From: Branchiostoma floridae
Lineage: Eukaryota; Chordata; Leptocardii; Amphioxiformes; Branchiostomatidae
NCBI RefSeq assembly: GCF_000003815.2
Contig: NW_023365773.1
Span: forward strand, 440,882-504,881
DNA length: 64,000 nucleotides
Direction of reading: 5' to 3'
In this document: positions 47,041-58,010 of the stretch, one piece after another
How the letters are laid out: each line of letters begins with the position of its first letter
How positions within the stretch are numbered: the stretch's first letter is position 1
The notes under the pieces: model-generated
Seen by the model: only the letters and a program-made list of their open reading frames with translations
The model's database searches: none
Told to the model about the DNA's origin: nothing
Program-made: the position numbers and the translations under genes

Positions 47041-47093
<53 letters not shown>
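47041..47093. repeat. (GT)n microsatellite
   Basis: About 26 GT dinucleotides followed by a G-rich run. Confidence 0.95.
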
Positions 47094-47095
<2 letters not shown>

Positions 47096-47390
47096 GGGGG
47101 GGAGGGGGGGCATTGTTCAGACACAAAGTCAGAGCTGGGGATTAACCCACAAAAGGACACGGGGGCTGGCAGGTCTTTACTGTCACTAGTCTGCTGTGGA
47201 CTCACTTCGGCAACAAGAGCTAAATAAGGCAGAGTCAAGTCTGCGCAGTGAAATAACGTTCACTCAACTCATAATGTAGAAAAATGACCAAATATGGTGA
47301 CTTTATCATTTGCAATATATCCCTGTAAGGACAGCCAGACAAAATGTTCGGCTACAATACGTAATGACACTAGTTAACTTATTACACAGC

Positions 47391-47490
47391 NNNNNNNNNN
47401 NNNNNNNNNNNNNNNNNNNNNNNNNNNNNNNNNNNNNNNNNNNNNNNNNNNNNNNNNNNNNNNNNNNNNNNNNNNNNNNNNNNNNNNNNN
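47391..47490. other. Assembly gap (100 N)
   Basis: Exactly 100 N, so the true length is unknown. Confidence 1.
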
Positions 47491-47582
47491 CTAGTCTTCT
47501 TGCCTCATTACCTCCCTGGTCAACAATGCGATTAGATATTGCAGATTTCACCCTTGCAGCTTTGCGAGTAGGTTGAAAACAC

Positions 47583-47729
47583 TACTTTCCAAGCAGAGGT
47601 TTAGTCGCGAAGATATACTGTAGTAGTCGGTAAATTTACTAGTAAGAGGAGCAGGAGCGGACCAGTTAATTTTCCGACTACAGTACTGTACTACTATATC
47701 TTCACGACTCAACCTCTGCTTGGAGAGTA
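47583..47729. mobile_element. Intact MITE with perfect 8-bp target duplication
   Basis: Ends TACTTTCCAAGCAGAGGTTT and CAACCTCTGCTTGGAGAGTA, with inner arms (GTCG.GAAGATATA.TGTAGTA) also pairing. GAAAACAC flanks it on both sides (47575-47582 and 47730-47737), as expected for hAT-type insertion. Confidence 0.85.
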
Positions 47730-47790
47730 GAAAACACCCCAACATAAACATTACCGCCTTTGGGGTGACTAACCATGTTGATACGATGTC

Positions 47791-48620
47791 ACGGCAATAC
47801 CGCCTTGAATAGGCGGGCTGCTGGCTGACTGACAGAATTGTAAAGAGCTTTTGTTTTCTGAAGCCTGAAGGGGTCATGTTTATTGTTCACCTGGACGAGG
47901 TCAACTGAGTCAGCGGTGGGGACTTTCCACCAAGCGGTGATCTTAGGGAAGTAGTTCGGAGCACCTGTTACTGTAACGAGTCTTTTAAAGGATTAATTAC
48001 GACCAAACGGATCAACAACGTAAGTTGACCCTTAATTCACTGTCGTAGATAAGTTTTGAGGCGTCTCTGGACGAACATTTAAAGATGTAGCAGTCGTAAG
48101 GCTCGTCTCGTGCCCTCTAGTTGTCTCGTTTAACTTTGCGTTCTGTGTTCGAACTGGCCACCTTATGTTCGTTTTAATGACACCCCTACCCATAACAACA
48201 GAGTCTATACCTCGAAAAATGAAATTGTTGTAGAAATTGCAGTTTGTCCTTGTAATGTAGATAGATATGTTCCAGATGAATCTGATTTATGTAAATGTTT
48301 AGTAGTGCCCCCCTCCCCACCTGTTCACATTTCTGTACCGTTATCAGACCAGATCGGCCGTTGTTGTTCACCACAGTACAGATTGTGCGTTTTGATTATT
48401 GACGAAATATACAGAAGTCACCAACAAACGTCTGTTGTAAGCTTAACTGTAATATGTAATATAATATGAGAGATTTTGTCTTACCGTTTTTACGAATCTA
48501 TAGCCATAATAAAAGGAACTGTTGGTACCCTTTATACGCTGCATGAAACGTGGATGTAAACTTTTATGGCTCACTATGAGTAGCCGTATCTGTTGTGCCG
48601 TAGTTGACACGTCTTTGTAC
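47791..48620. repeat. Diverged duplication in the kappaB spacer, copy 1
   Basis: Matches 49535-50350 in order: GATGTCACGGCAATA, GGCGGGCTGCTGGC, GGGACTTTCCACCA, GACCAAACGGATCAAC, GGATGAACATT-like, the C-rich motif and GAC(C)AGA.CGG.CG. Contains kappaB site GGGGACTTTCC (47918-47928). Confidence 0.7.
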
Positions 48621-48668
48621 AGCCAAAATAAACGGTTTCCTACTTTGCGTAATTGCTAACAAGACTTG

Positions 48669-48705
48669 GTTGCTAAGGAAATTAAGGTTTGGTTGCTAAG
48701 GAAAC
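48669..48705 (+). promoter_or_regulatory. Two RFX X-box-like sites
   Basis: GTTGCTAAGGAAAC (48692-48705) fits the X-box consensus RYYNYY-N2-RRNRRC; a one-base variant is at 48669-48682. Both lie just upstream of the double kappaB palindrome. Confidence 0.4.
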
Positions 48706-48748
48706 TGTACCAACATACGGGGCCTGAGAGAACAGCTCATCGTACTGA

Positions 48749-48798
48749 GGGGATTCCCCTCGGGGATTCCCCCATGCTGGGTAAAGTTTGTGACATCA
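48749..48798. promoter_or_regulatory. Double kappaB palindrome with CRE-like site
   Basis: GGGGATTCCCC at 48749-48759 and again at 48762-48772, then TGACATCA at 48791-48798. Confidence 0.65.
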
Positions 48799-49534
48799 TT
48801 TCTATAAACACACTAGTGCTGGTTTGACTGCAGTACAAGTCACCTCTATGATAGCCTATGGTATAGAGGTCTTGCCTGAACAGGTGATAATTACAGACAA
48901 TTGTAGCCAAAAAGGTTCCTTTCCTTGAAAAACCGATAGATATGTTCAAGATGAAGATTGAGTTACATTTTGGTAGTGCCCCCCTCCCCACTTGTTCTTG
49001 GGAGTTTGTGTCATGTGTTACATCCTATATCACTGATGAAACTTACAACACCTCAAAGAGTCTAATATACTAATGTATGTGAGTGTCCGTTTGTACGTTT
49101 CTACGTGACTATGGTCGTTCACACATTTCCGTGAAATGTGAACTGAAGTTTATTCTGTTTTTGAGACGTTTGTGTCTAGAAAAAATATTTTTCTTTGTCC
49201 TGCTTGTTCCCTAAGTACTATGGAGACTTTAACTGTTGTTTTGATTCACGCAAAAGCTGACTTTCCCTTGTGTTTGTCATCGGAAGCAAAATTGTTGAAA
49301 CATGGAAATATTTCACATAGTTGGTGCGAAAATGATCAGCTCGGTGGGTCAGCTTTGTCAGATAGGTGAAATTGAACGTCTGGGCGATAGTGAGCCAATG
49401 TCATTCTTGTCGGAGCAACGCAAAGAGGATGGCAGACTTCACCCCTTCATCCTTATAGCCTTGCTAGTAGGGGAAGTAGGTAAAGACAGGAACGATGTAC
49501 TAACTACTTCAGTACTTCACTACCACTAAACCAC

Positions 49535-50350
49535 GTTGACACGATGTCACGGCAATATCTGTGAAAGAGGCGGGCTGCTGGCAGACTGCCAGAATTGTGC
49601 ACTCAGGTGTTTGTCGCTAGAGGGGTCAAAGGTATTGTTGTTCCACCTGGTAAGGTCAGGTCAACAAAATTGGGACTTTCCACCAGGAACCAAAATGGCG
49701 GAGAACCACAGTGTACAGTAGGTCCTCAGTAACTGCTGCCGTACTTTTGAAGGATGTATGACCACCAAACGGACCAAAAACGTACGTTGAACCTTCTTGA
49801 GTATCTTAGATTAGTCCAGTGGGGTTGTCTTTGGATGAACATTGAAAGTAATAGCGCCTCGTTTCGTATCCTGCAGCTGCCACGTCAATTTTCGACATGT
49901 TTTTATCGATCTTATATTTGTAAGTGGGTGACACCCCTGATCTGTCCACAGTAGTTTTATGCCTAAAAAATGGATGATTACAGATAGTCATGTTTTTACT
50001 GAAAAATTGATAGATATGTGTTATGAGAAAAATCGATAAATATGTAAAAGTAGATTTTAGAAATGCCCCCTCCCCACCTTTTCAACTTTCTGCACCGTTG
50101 TATGAGACAAGACGGTCGGTTGTTTGTGCTGATCAGAGTTAGGGTTTGCGTACATATCATTGATAAAAAGGTCACCTCAAACGACCTCTGTAATATGAAG
50201 GTCGAGGGAGCAGGTCTTTTCGTTTCAAGGAGGTGGCTACGGCCGTAACAACGGAAGATATAGTTTACACCCTACATGAAACTGTTGCCGCTCATGATTA
50301 TCTCTTGCACCGGTACCGTCGTCGTTGGCCAATTTGTGTTCTGTTATTCT
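49535..50350. repeat. Diverged duplication in the kappaB spacer, copy 2
   Basis: Counterpart of 47791-48620. Contains TGGGACTTTCC (49671-49681) and, 14 bp on, a possible start ATGGCGGAGAACCACA (49695-49710). Confidence 0.7.
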
Positions 50351-50673
50351 ATGTTGATGAGGACAAATAGTGCATGATTTATTAATAAAAAGACAGGATC
50401 TGGTATTGGCAAGTGCCACAAAGAACGATTCGGTGTTGACTAGTATCGGCTTTTTTATGTATTTTTCGTATTGTATTTTTTAAATCTTTATATCGTTTTC
50501 TTAATAGTCATGTCCTTGGGTTCTGCCTAAGTTGCCATTTAAGGTCTGTGCATCTGTGGTTCGGCTTGGATTTCGCAGCAAAACATCCTTCACTAAAACT
50601 TTAATAAAAGTCAGCAAACAAAACAAGAAGGCGGCTGGGGAGGGGGGCTTAATTACTTCCGGGTTACCAGAAA

Positions 50674-50709
50674 GGGGATTCCCCATGCTGGGGACTTCCA
50701 GTGACGTCA
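50674..50709 (+). promoter_or_regulatory. kappaB-kappaB-CRE composite module
   Basis: GGGGATTCCCC (50674-50684), GGGGACTTCC (50690-50699) and a perfect CRE TGACGTCA (50702-50709), within 36 bp and 0.7 kb before the first identified exon of the divergent gene. Confidence 0.7.
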
Positions 50710-51383
50710 TCCTGATATAAAAAGATGTTGCTTTGTGGGGTGGTAAGTGGGAAGGGCAACCTGTAAAGGTGTTTACATACCAAGGATCCGGGCAAACAAC
50801 GTTGACATAAATTTTGTAACTATGTTAACTGAAGCAAAATATTTTTTCACCTAGATAGATATTCTGTATCACGTGCATTCCTCATTCAGAGATACATATT
50901 GGTGTAGGGTGATGTGTCAAAAAAAAACTTTTCCAGGTGAACTATGTTGTAGGTCATGTTTTTTTCAGGTCCTGTTGACACCGTGCGGCCTGCTATCTCA
51001 TCATGGGTGAGGAAGGACAAGGAAGTGATGCAGGTCATGATCTTTGCAATGTTCATAACAACGTTATCTATATTATTCATTTTCAATGTGACATTAATTG
51101 GTGGCAAGACAAGAAGTACTAACGCATTTTACTAGTGAGAGGCTGCAGACAAGTAGTATTGATTGGTTGGCAATCTCTAGCATTTCGCAGCTGTTTAAAC
51201 ATGCTGAATTTCATACTTGTTATTAAAACCTTTGAACATAATAAACAAATAAAACTAACACAATACAGATCGATCAAATTACATACTCGGCAATAAGAAA
51301 TCATTGCCTGAATCCCAGACTATGCTGCAAATATGAAACAATAGATAATCGATTCATGACAGACTTTCAATTCAACATTCCAG

Positions 51384-54300
51384 TTGACGTCGAGAAATAT
51401 TTCGACAAAGTTATGAAGAAAGTAAGCCACAAGTGGGACGACCTGGCCCGGGAGCTGGGGTTCGACCGAAACGAGATCAAAGGAATCGCGACCACAGAAC
51501 CCAGCCCTGACCACAGGTGCCGAGAGGTGCTGGATCGGTGGAGAAACAGGGAGGGAAGTGGAGCTACTCTACAGGTTCTGATGCAGGCTCTCATCAACAT
51601 TGGTGAACGGCTGACTGCGGAGAGCTTAGAAGGTGTGTTAAACTGTGTTATCTTTGTTTAAATACAGTGTTATCACAACGTCCTGGTCTTAGACAGATTG
51701 CACTGCTATTGTCATGATATCCACCCGTGCCAAATACGTCCTGTTTTGCGAATAGTGATAACAAAATCATAGACATCTTTTTCGTGGCACTGGCATCTTC
51801 GTTCATTCATTACTTGATTGTCCCCTGCCCTGTGCCGCATTATAAAGATATGGGTAAAATTGCTGAGGAGTCTTTGTCTCATCTCAACATTTCTTAGGCA
51901 ACAAACCCAGAAAGAAAAGGAAAAGAAAACGGAAAAAGAAAGCAGAGCAGATCCAGGAAGAAGACTCATCAGAGGAGTCATCTCTGGTGGGGAGTGACGC
52001 TCACGCTGGTAAGGTTGGCGTTATGAGATTTGTCATCTTTGTTAACTGGGAACTCAGTGTTTATTTTGATAAATGCATCTATATATATTCTGTGACTGCT
52101 GAAGTCATCGTATGTCGCATAACGTAAGGTACTGATTCCCACTTTTCCAGGACCTGTCCCCAGCCGCACGTATTTCCCACCTGTTGTCAAAGCTGTTGGG
52201 TCTTCATGGGTGAAGTTTTCAGAAGATCAACTGGGCCTGACAGCACAGGACATACACGCCATCCAACTCAGACAGCCTTACAGTAAACAGCAGCAGGCGC
52301 TCCAGGCCCTGGAGCTGTGGAGGGACAGGCGCGGCAGGAAGGCCTGTAGGGTCAAGCTGGCACAAGCTCTCAGGAGGGGAGGATTTCAGGACACTGCAGG
52401 TGGGCAAACTTATATGTAGTAGTCTCAAACTTCTACCCCTGTTTTTGAGTGTTGATAACAAGCCAAGACATCTATATGTAAACTAGTACCTTTGTACACT
52501 AACCTTGTGCTTATGCCAAAAAGCAACTGGATATGATTTTGGAAACGGTCAGACGTTTCAACTAGCATCCACTAGTTTTCCTCAATGACACTGAAGTGAT
52601 CTGGAAGAAACAGGTCTTTTATACCCTTACTATGATATAGTATGAATGAAGACAATAGGAAACATGTAAGACAAATTCAGGCTAAAAGACAGTTTGGATT
52701 CAACTAGAAAACAAAGGTAAGGCAAAGTCAAGCTGAAGACAATTTGGGATTTCAGGGTATAAACGACCTGTTTCTTCCAGATCACTTCAGTGTCACTGAC
52801 GAAACTAGTGGATGCTAGTTGAATGTCTGACCGTTTCCAATATCCAGTTGCTTTAGTAACTGCTTTTTGGCGTATCTTGTTACCTGGATGTCTAACCTTC
52901 ATCGACCATAACCTCGTGCTTATTTATCCAACCGGCTACGAAGGGAATAGTTCGGCATCACTTGTATTTGCTAGTTTCTTAAGTCAAAATGGAAATGAGA
53001 TCGAGAGTGAACCCAATTTTGCTGTTTCTACCATCAGACGAGCTAGACAGATACATAGGTCAAGACATCACTACCAATGGGATCAGCACAGAGGAGCCTG
53101 CGTGCATTCCTGACCACAGCCTACAATGGAAAGGTATTTTTTCGACGACGATACTCTTTGTAGGAATTATTGAAAGACATTACAGCAATATATCACAGTT
53201 ATTGGAAATTAGGCAAATTTAGAATGATTTTCAAACCAATGCAACAGGACGCATGTGCAACCAATTTCGTTTCATGTCATTTTTTTTCAAAAGTGACATT
53301 GTGTTTGTTAGCATTTTCAAAAATGATGCCCTTTTCCTGTACCAGTGCACCCTCAGAAGAAGAGGAAGACACAAGATTCATGCGGATGTTCAGTTCAGTT
53401 AAAACAGGAATCAAAACAGCTCGACCATGACAAACGTACTGGTAAGTCATACTCTTGACTTTTGCTCGACATACTCCTGTAAATACACACTTTGTAATAT
53501 GCTATGTAATGGCATCAACTATGACATCAACTAAACAATAATCTATTGTGTTTTTTTCCAGTAGAGAAACATGTAAAAGGCAATTTGAGAAATGTCAGGA
53601 AAGGATTAATGCCCCATTTTGTCATAGAATCAAATGGCACGAACACAGTGGTCCAGGGAAAAGAAGTCAACGGCGACGGAACACCGTATCCAAATGGGTG
53701 GAATGGCAATGGCTGTGACACAAACTCGACAAGTCAGCACTATGGAGCATCGAGTTCAACTAGTGGGGAAGAAACAGAGTCTGACAAAGGTGCAGTTACT
53801 AGTACTACAGTTTAGATGGTTGTAAAAAAAGATAACCTGTCATCCATTACTAAGCCTCCCTTCATTGTTGCATAAGTCATGCTTCATTCCTCCTCCGAGG
53901 AAGATTCTGGGTTATCTGTTTACCTTCATGCAAGACCATATCTCTGTGTGTGCAGATTACTCCTTGTTATACATGATTTTCCTCTGGTGAGGTAGACAAG
54001 AAACGGTGTTGGCAGCAGCTAAGATCTGTACATACGAGACTATGATTCTCCAGGTAACCACGATGTTAAATCTAGAATGTTGTTTATTTTCTGTAGTACT
54101 TTCTTCCACACAACAAGCAAATGTCGGACTGGAACGAAGACGGAAACAACAGGATAGAAAGAGGAAACAAAAGAGAAAGCCGGGTAAACTGAGTATGGCT
54201 GCAGGACAACAAAAAAGGATAAAGCTGGACCCTGAGACAAGGAGGACATCTGAGTCCATAAAAGGTGCACCTCTGATTAATCTAGATACACTGGAAATAT

Positions 54301-55077
54301 GCCAAAATAGTTACATGTAAAATAGTTCAAGTTAAAACAGTTATGCTGCAAAGTCACAAAAGCTTGTAATATCTACTGTTAAAAGTCTATGAATAACATA
54401 CAATGTGTGTAACGATACTTATTGTTGTGTCATTTCACATTTTAATACATGATTTTCTCACTTTACAGATGAAGCGGAGAAGAATGGTTCATCGGCTGCC
54501 AAACATGGCTGCCATCCTGATCAGACTGTGCCAAATTTTTTACTTGATGACAAAAACACCATTTATCACACTGTTGTTGAGAATGCTGAGAAAGTTTTTG
54601 ACAAAAAAACTGTTCAGGATTATCGTGAATTTCAGAAATGCGTAAAATCACTGAAGGAAATTGCTTCAGCTGTACCTGATGATGATAGGTATAAACCAAA
54701 GCTTACGTCTGGGGCAAAATTGAAAATAAAGAAAAGAGTTAATGATAAGATTGCAGAAGTAGCTCAGGTAATTTTCAGAGGTAAAATACTTGATCGGAAA
54801 AACAGACAATCATATCACAAAATGGCGAAGTGCTTCAAACGATTCAAAGCCGCACTGAGAAAAGCAGAGGCAGGATGTGTGTTTTGCCATCTTGACTTCC
54901 CTGATGTCGGCTGCTATGACACATTTTGGCGAGGCTACAGTGACGGGAGCCTGTCTGACACCCTGACCCGGGAACTGATCACAGACGACATGAGGGCAGC
55001 AGAGGGAGGAGCAGACTTGTACATACATGTCCGAGTCTTGGACTCTGCTACAGAGGACGGAGACTTCTCGGACCAGG
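51384..55077 (+). CDS. Divergent Death/Death/TRADD-N paralogue, 3' end missing
   Basis: Exons 51384-51632 (Death), 51898-52008 (basic RKKRKRKRK-like, then acidic), 52151-52399 (Death), 53038-53133, 53346-53441, 53562-53789, 54097-54264 (RRRKQQDRKRKQKRKP) and 54469-55077 (TRADD-N-like). All are bounded by AG/GT and all introns are phase 1. Exon order mirrors exons 2-8 of the 41.8-kb gene, with identical lengths for the first (249) and for 53346-53441 (96). The lysine/arginine-rich exon 54097-54264 has no counterpart there. No exons for the later Death domains, ZZ/TAZ2 or LRRs follow before the gap at 55346 and the LINE relic, so the gene is truncated, or continues in unassembled sequence. If the 55078 donor is not used, the frame ends at 55142. 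The first exon is unsure; 49695-49710 is a weak candidate (MAENH, phase 1). Confidence 0.75.
52513..52896. mobile_element. Long-hairpin MITE, copy 2, in an intron
   Basis: Arms of about 110-130 bp (GCAACTGGATATGATTTTGG to GAAGAAACAGGTC, mirrored from GACCTGTTTCTTC) around a 140-bp centre. Same family as 8681-8911. Confidence 0.8.
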
Positions 55078-55345
55078 GTAAGTCATCTTTAGACATGACA
55101 TCATCTCTCTACCTTGATATTTCAGGGTATGTCATCTCCTGATAGTCCTGAGAGTACTGTTGTAAAGCAGGGACGATTGTATACGATGGTTACGCTTTAG
55201 AACGAAGTAAGTGTAGCTTTCTGATGTTTTCACCCTCTACACATAAAACACACATGTATAGCAATGTGCTTTCAATATGCATGATGATGCATGATATAAA
55301 TATTAAATCTATTTACAGACAAAGAGTGCTGAAAAATGTTGGACC

Positions 55346-55445
55346 NNNNNNNNNNNNNNNNNNNNNNNNNNNNNNNNNNNNNNNNNNNNNNNNNNNNNNN
55401 NNNNNNNNNNNNNNNNNNNNNNNNNNNNNNNNNNNNNNNNNNNNN
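55346..55445. other. Assembly gap (100 N)
   Basis: Exactly 100 N. It falls where the next exons of the 51.4-kb gene would be expected. Confidence 1.
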
Positions 55446-55710
55446 AATGATAAACCCAAGAAATGTCATACCTGAAGAATGCAGTATCTCTCTAAGCGTT
55501 CTCTAACGTGGAGAGTTTTGTCTGTGGTCTGATATCGTGCAACATCAGTTGCATTTCGGCAGCACAAGTCACAGAACTACCATGATAAAATATTACTATG
55601 GTACCACTAAATAATAAGATAGTTAATACAAGTAATCACATATGAAGGTGTGAGATGAGGTGTTATAGAATTTTGCTAAATGTAACCTACCCTGACCACA
55701 TCACCACAAC

Positions 55711-56044
55711 ACAGAAGTCAGGAACACTATCAGACAAGCTATGGGAACAGACCACCTGGGGAACCTTCTGAGTATTGTCATAAAAAGGAAACTAAGGTGG
55801 TGCGGTCACGTGACAAGAAGCAAAGGCCTCTCAAAGGTCATACTGCAAGGAACAGTTAAAGGGGAAAGAAGACGAGGCAGACAGAGAAAGAAATGGGACG
55901 ACAACATTAAAGAATGGACCGGCCTCCCCCTTGCCAGCACCCAAGCTCTGGCCCACGACAGGGAGTGATGGAGGGAGGCAGTGTGCTCAGCAGCAAAGCG
56001 CCCCCGGCCCCCGACCACACCCAGTCAAAGGATCGGCAAGCGGT
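55711..56044 (+). mobile_element. 3' end of a non-LTR retrotransposon (reverse transcriptase tail)
   Basis: The translation shows the familiar C-terminal tail of LINE reverse transcriptases: KLRWCGHVTR, RRRGRQRKKWDDNIKEWTGL. TGA replaces the expected Trp codon after HDRE, so it is dead. 5' truncated. Confidence 0.75.
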
Positions 56045-56194
56045 ATCACATATGAAATACATTTCCCCTACAGCATAACTAAATGGAAATGCATTAGCAC
56101 TATCTAATAACCTAAACACATTACAGCATTTTGAAAGGAAATTGATTCTGTTGGTTGATAAACGGACATTAACACCATTGCATTTGTTTAAAGT

Positions 56195-58010
56195 CTGCTT
56201 CTATGATACATTGCCTTTGAAATTATGATACAACCGCTTTTTATAAAACGATAATTTACAGGATTTGAACAGCTGACCACTTGTATTGGTGAATTGTAAG
56301 AAAACATGTGATATATAACCTAATATGCGATTATGTTTTAAGTGAAAGGTCTTAAGATATCGTAATAATTGGTTTTCCATTATTACAGTTTTGAGTTCAA
56401 GGTCAAATAAGCTTCAGAACTTCAAACCCCTTTGCGAGTCTTTCGCTGTTTCCCCATTCACGAAAAGGCCGAAATTTAGCAATTTGACGGTCTTCTTCGC
56501 CACTTTTCGTGATACGGCCGGGAGCGGTACTGCAGATTAGGCTCTCATAGAGTATGTACTCTTATCTTCCAAAAAGCGAGAATACCCAATGAATTAGACT
56601 TAAAATCAACGAATTTTCGACCAAACAGGTCTAGGACCCTTCACGTACATTTATGTTGACCTAAAAGGCTTTTCATATCACGCTTTGGCACAGAAAGAAC
56701 CGATGTTTAAGTGCGGGGTAGAGCTCAGGTCACATCCGTCGAAGCGCCGCCTACATTCTCGTACACATCAAGTCTTGTCCGTAATTAGTAAGTTAAGGAT
56801 AAATGCGGACATCTTTGGCTTCCCGTGGAGAACATGAGCCTTAGACACAACTTTCCGTCCGCTTATATGGGATAAGGGACTGTCAGGTAAGCCCGAACGT
56901 CACTCAGAAAACAGCACGATGTTTCATCCCTAACATCTGCTTGGAGACCTTATGTAATTCCATACATTTCATTTGCTAACCTGTCCTTCCGTGAACATGT
57001 AACGTAATAACAAATATCTGGACACTACTAGACTACAGAATTCTACACGAAGGACATACCTGCAAATTGTATGCAATTTATATGGACTGGTTAACTAAGA
57101 ATACTATACTGTATCACTATGCCTAACAACGTTGTGTTGCATGAAATCGCGCGCCTGGTAAGAGAAGAAAAGACATTTAAAGTACAATTAATTTACCGTT
57201 CCAGACTGATACAAACATATGCAGCGTTTTCAGTGAGCCAATCTGTACAACTAGTCTATTTTGTTCAGGTACATGTATGACACGCTAGCATATGGTACAT
57301 GTATGGGCTTGTGATATCATATTGTGGTCTATTTTCAAGTTATTTATTGTGACAGCGGATTAATTCGAGTGTTAAAAAGTCCAAAGAAAAACAAATATGA
57401 CGAAATATATCCTTAGATTACTCATCACGGACAACACGTTGTGCTAACACGAATGTAGGCGGCGCTTCGACGGATGTGACATGAGCTCCACCCCGCACTT
57501 AAACATCGGTACTTTCTATGCCAACGCGTGTTGTGGAAACTCTTGAAAGTACTTCTACATGCACTGGAACATTTTCAGACCGGTTAGGGCTATTGTTCAC
57601 TTTCGTTAAGTGTAATGCCTGGAATATTATCGCATTTTAGAAGGTGGGAGTACATACCCTATGAGAGCCTAATCTGCAGTACCGCTCCCGGCCGTATCAT
57701 AAAAAGTGGCGAAGGAGACCGTCAAATTGCCATATTTTGGTCTTTTCGGGAATGGGGAAACGGCGAAAGGCTCGCAAGGGGGTTTGAGATTTTGAGGCTT
57801 ATCTACCTTGAACTTGAAACTGTGACAATGTTGAACCACTTATAACAAGATCTTAACACATTTCGCTTAATATAATTGAATGTTAGTTTATATATTACAC
57901 GTTTTTCTCGCAATTCACCAATAAAAGTGTATGCGTGTACATTTCCTGTAAAGTATTGTTTTCTAAAGAGCGGCCATATCATAATTTCAATCGTAATATA
58001 TGAAACATGT
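56195..58010. mobile_element. Fold-back element with arms of about 590 bp
   Basis: The left arm (about 56200-56805) is the diverged reverse complement of the right arm (about 57400-58000). Paired blocks include GCGCCGCCTACATTC, GGGAGCGGTACTGCAGATTA and TATTGGTGAATTG. The centre of about 600 bp has no open frame of note; frames in the arms are not genes. Confidence 0.8.

Larger units (their letters stand above)
44961..50077. promoter_or_regulatory. Repeated GCCCCCCTCCCCAC motif
   Basis: Five copies or near-copies in the spacer: 44961-44976, 45432-45445, 48307-48320, 48978-48991 and 50065-50077. A sixth lies upstream of the decayed paralogue (25757-25770). It resembles MAZ/KLF-type C-rich sites. 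The last three are embedded in longer diverged repeats. Confidence 0.5.

Noticed and set aside
49695-49710. Possible first exon (MAENH) of the 51.4-kb gene
   Set aside because: Phase 1 and the MAE start match the paralogues, but the donor (A|GTGTAC) is weak; not called without RNA.
57615-57845. 76-residue open frame
   Set aside because: Lies within one arm of the fold-back element; the other arm does not keep the frame.
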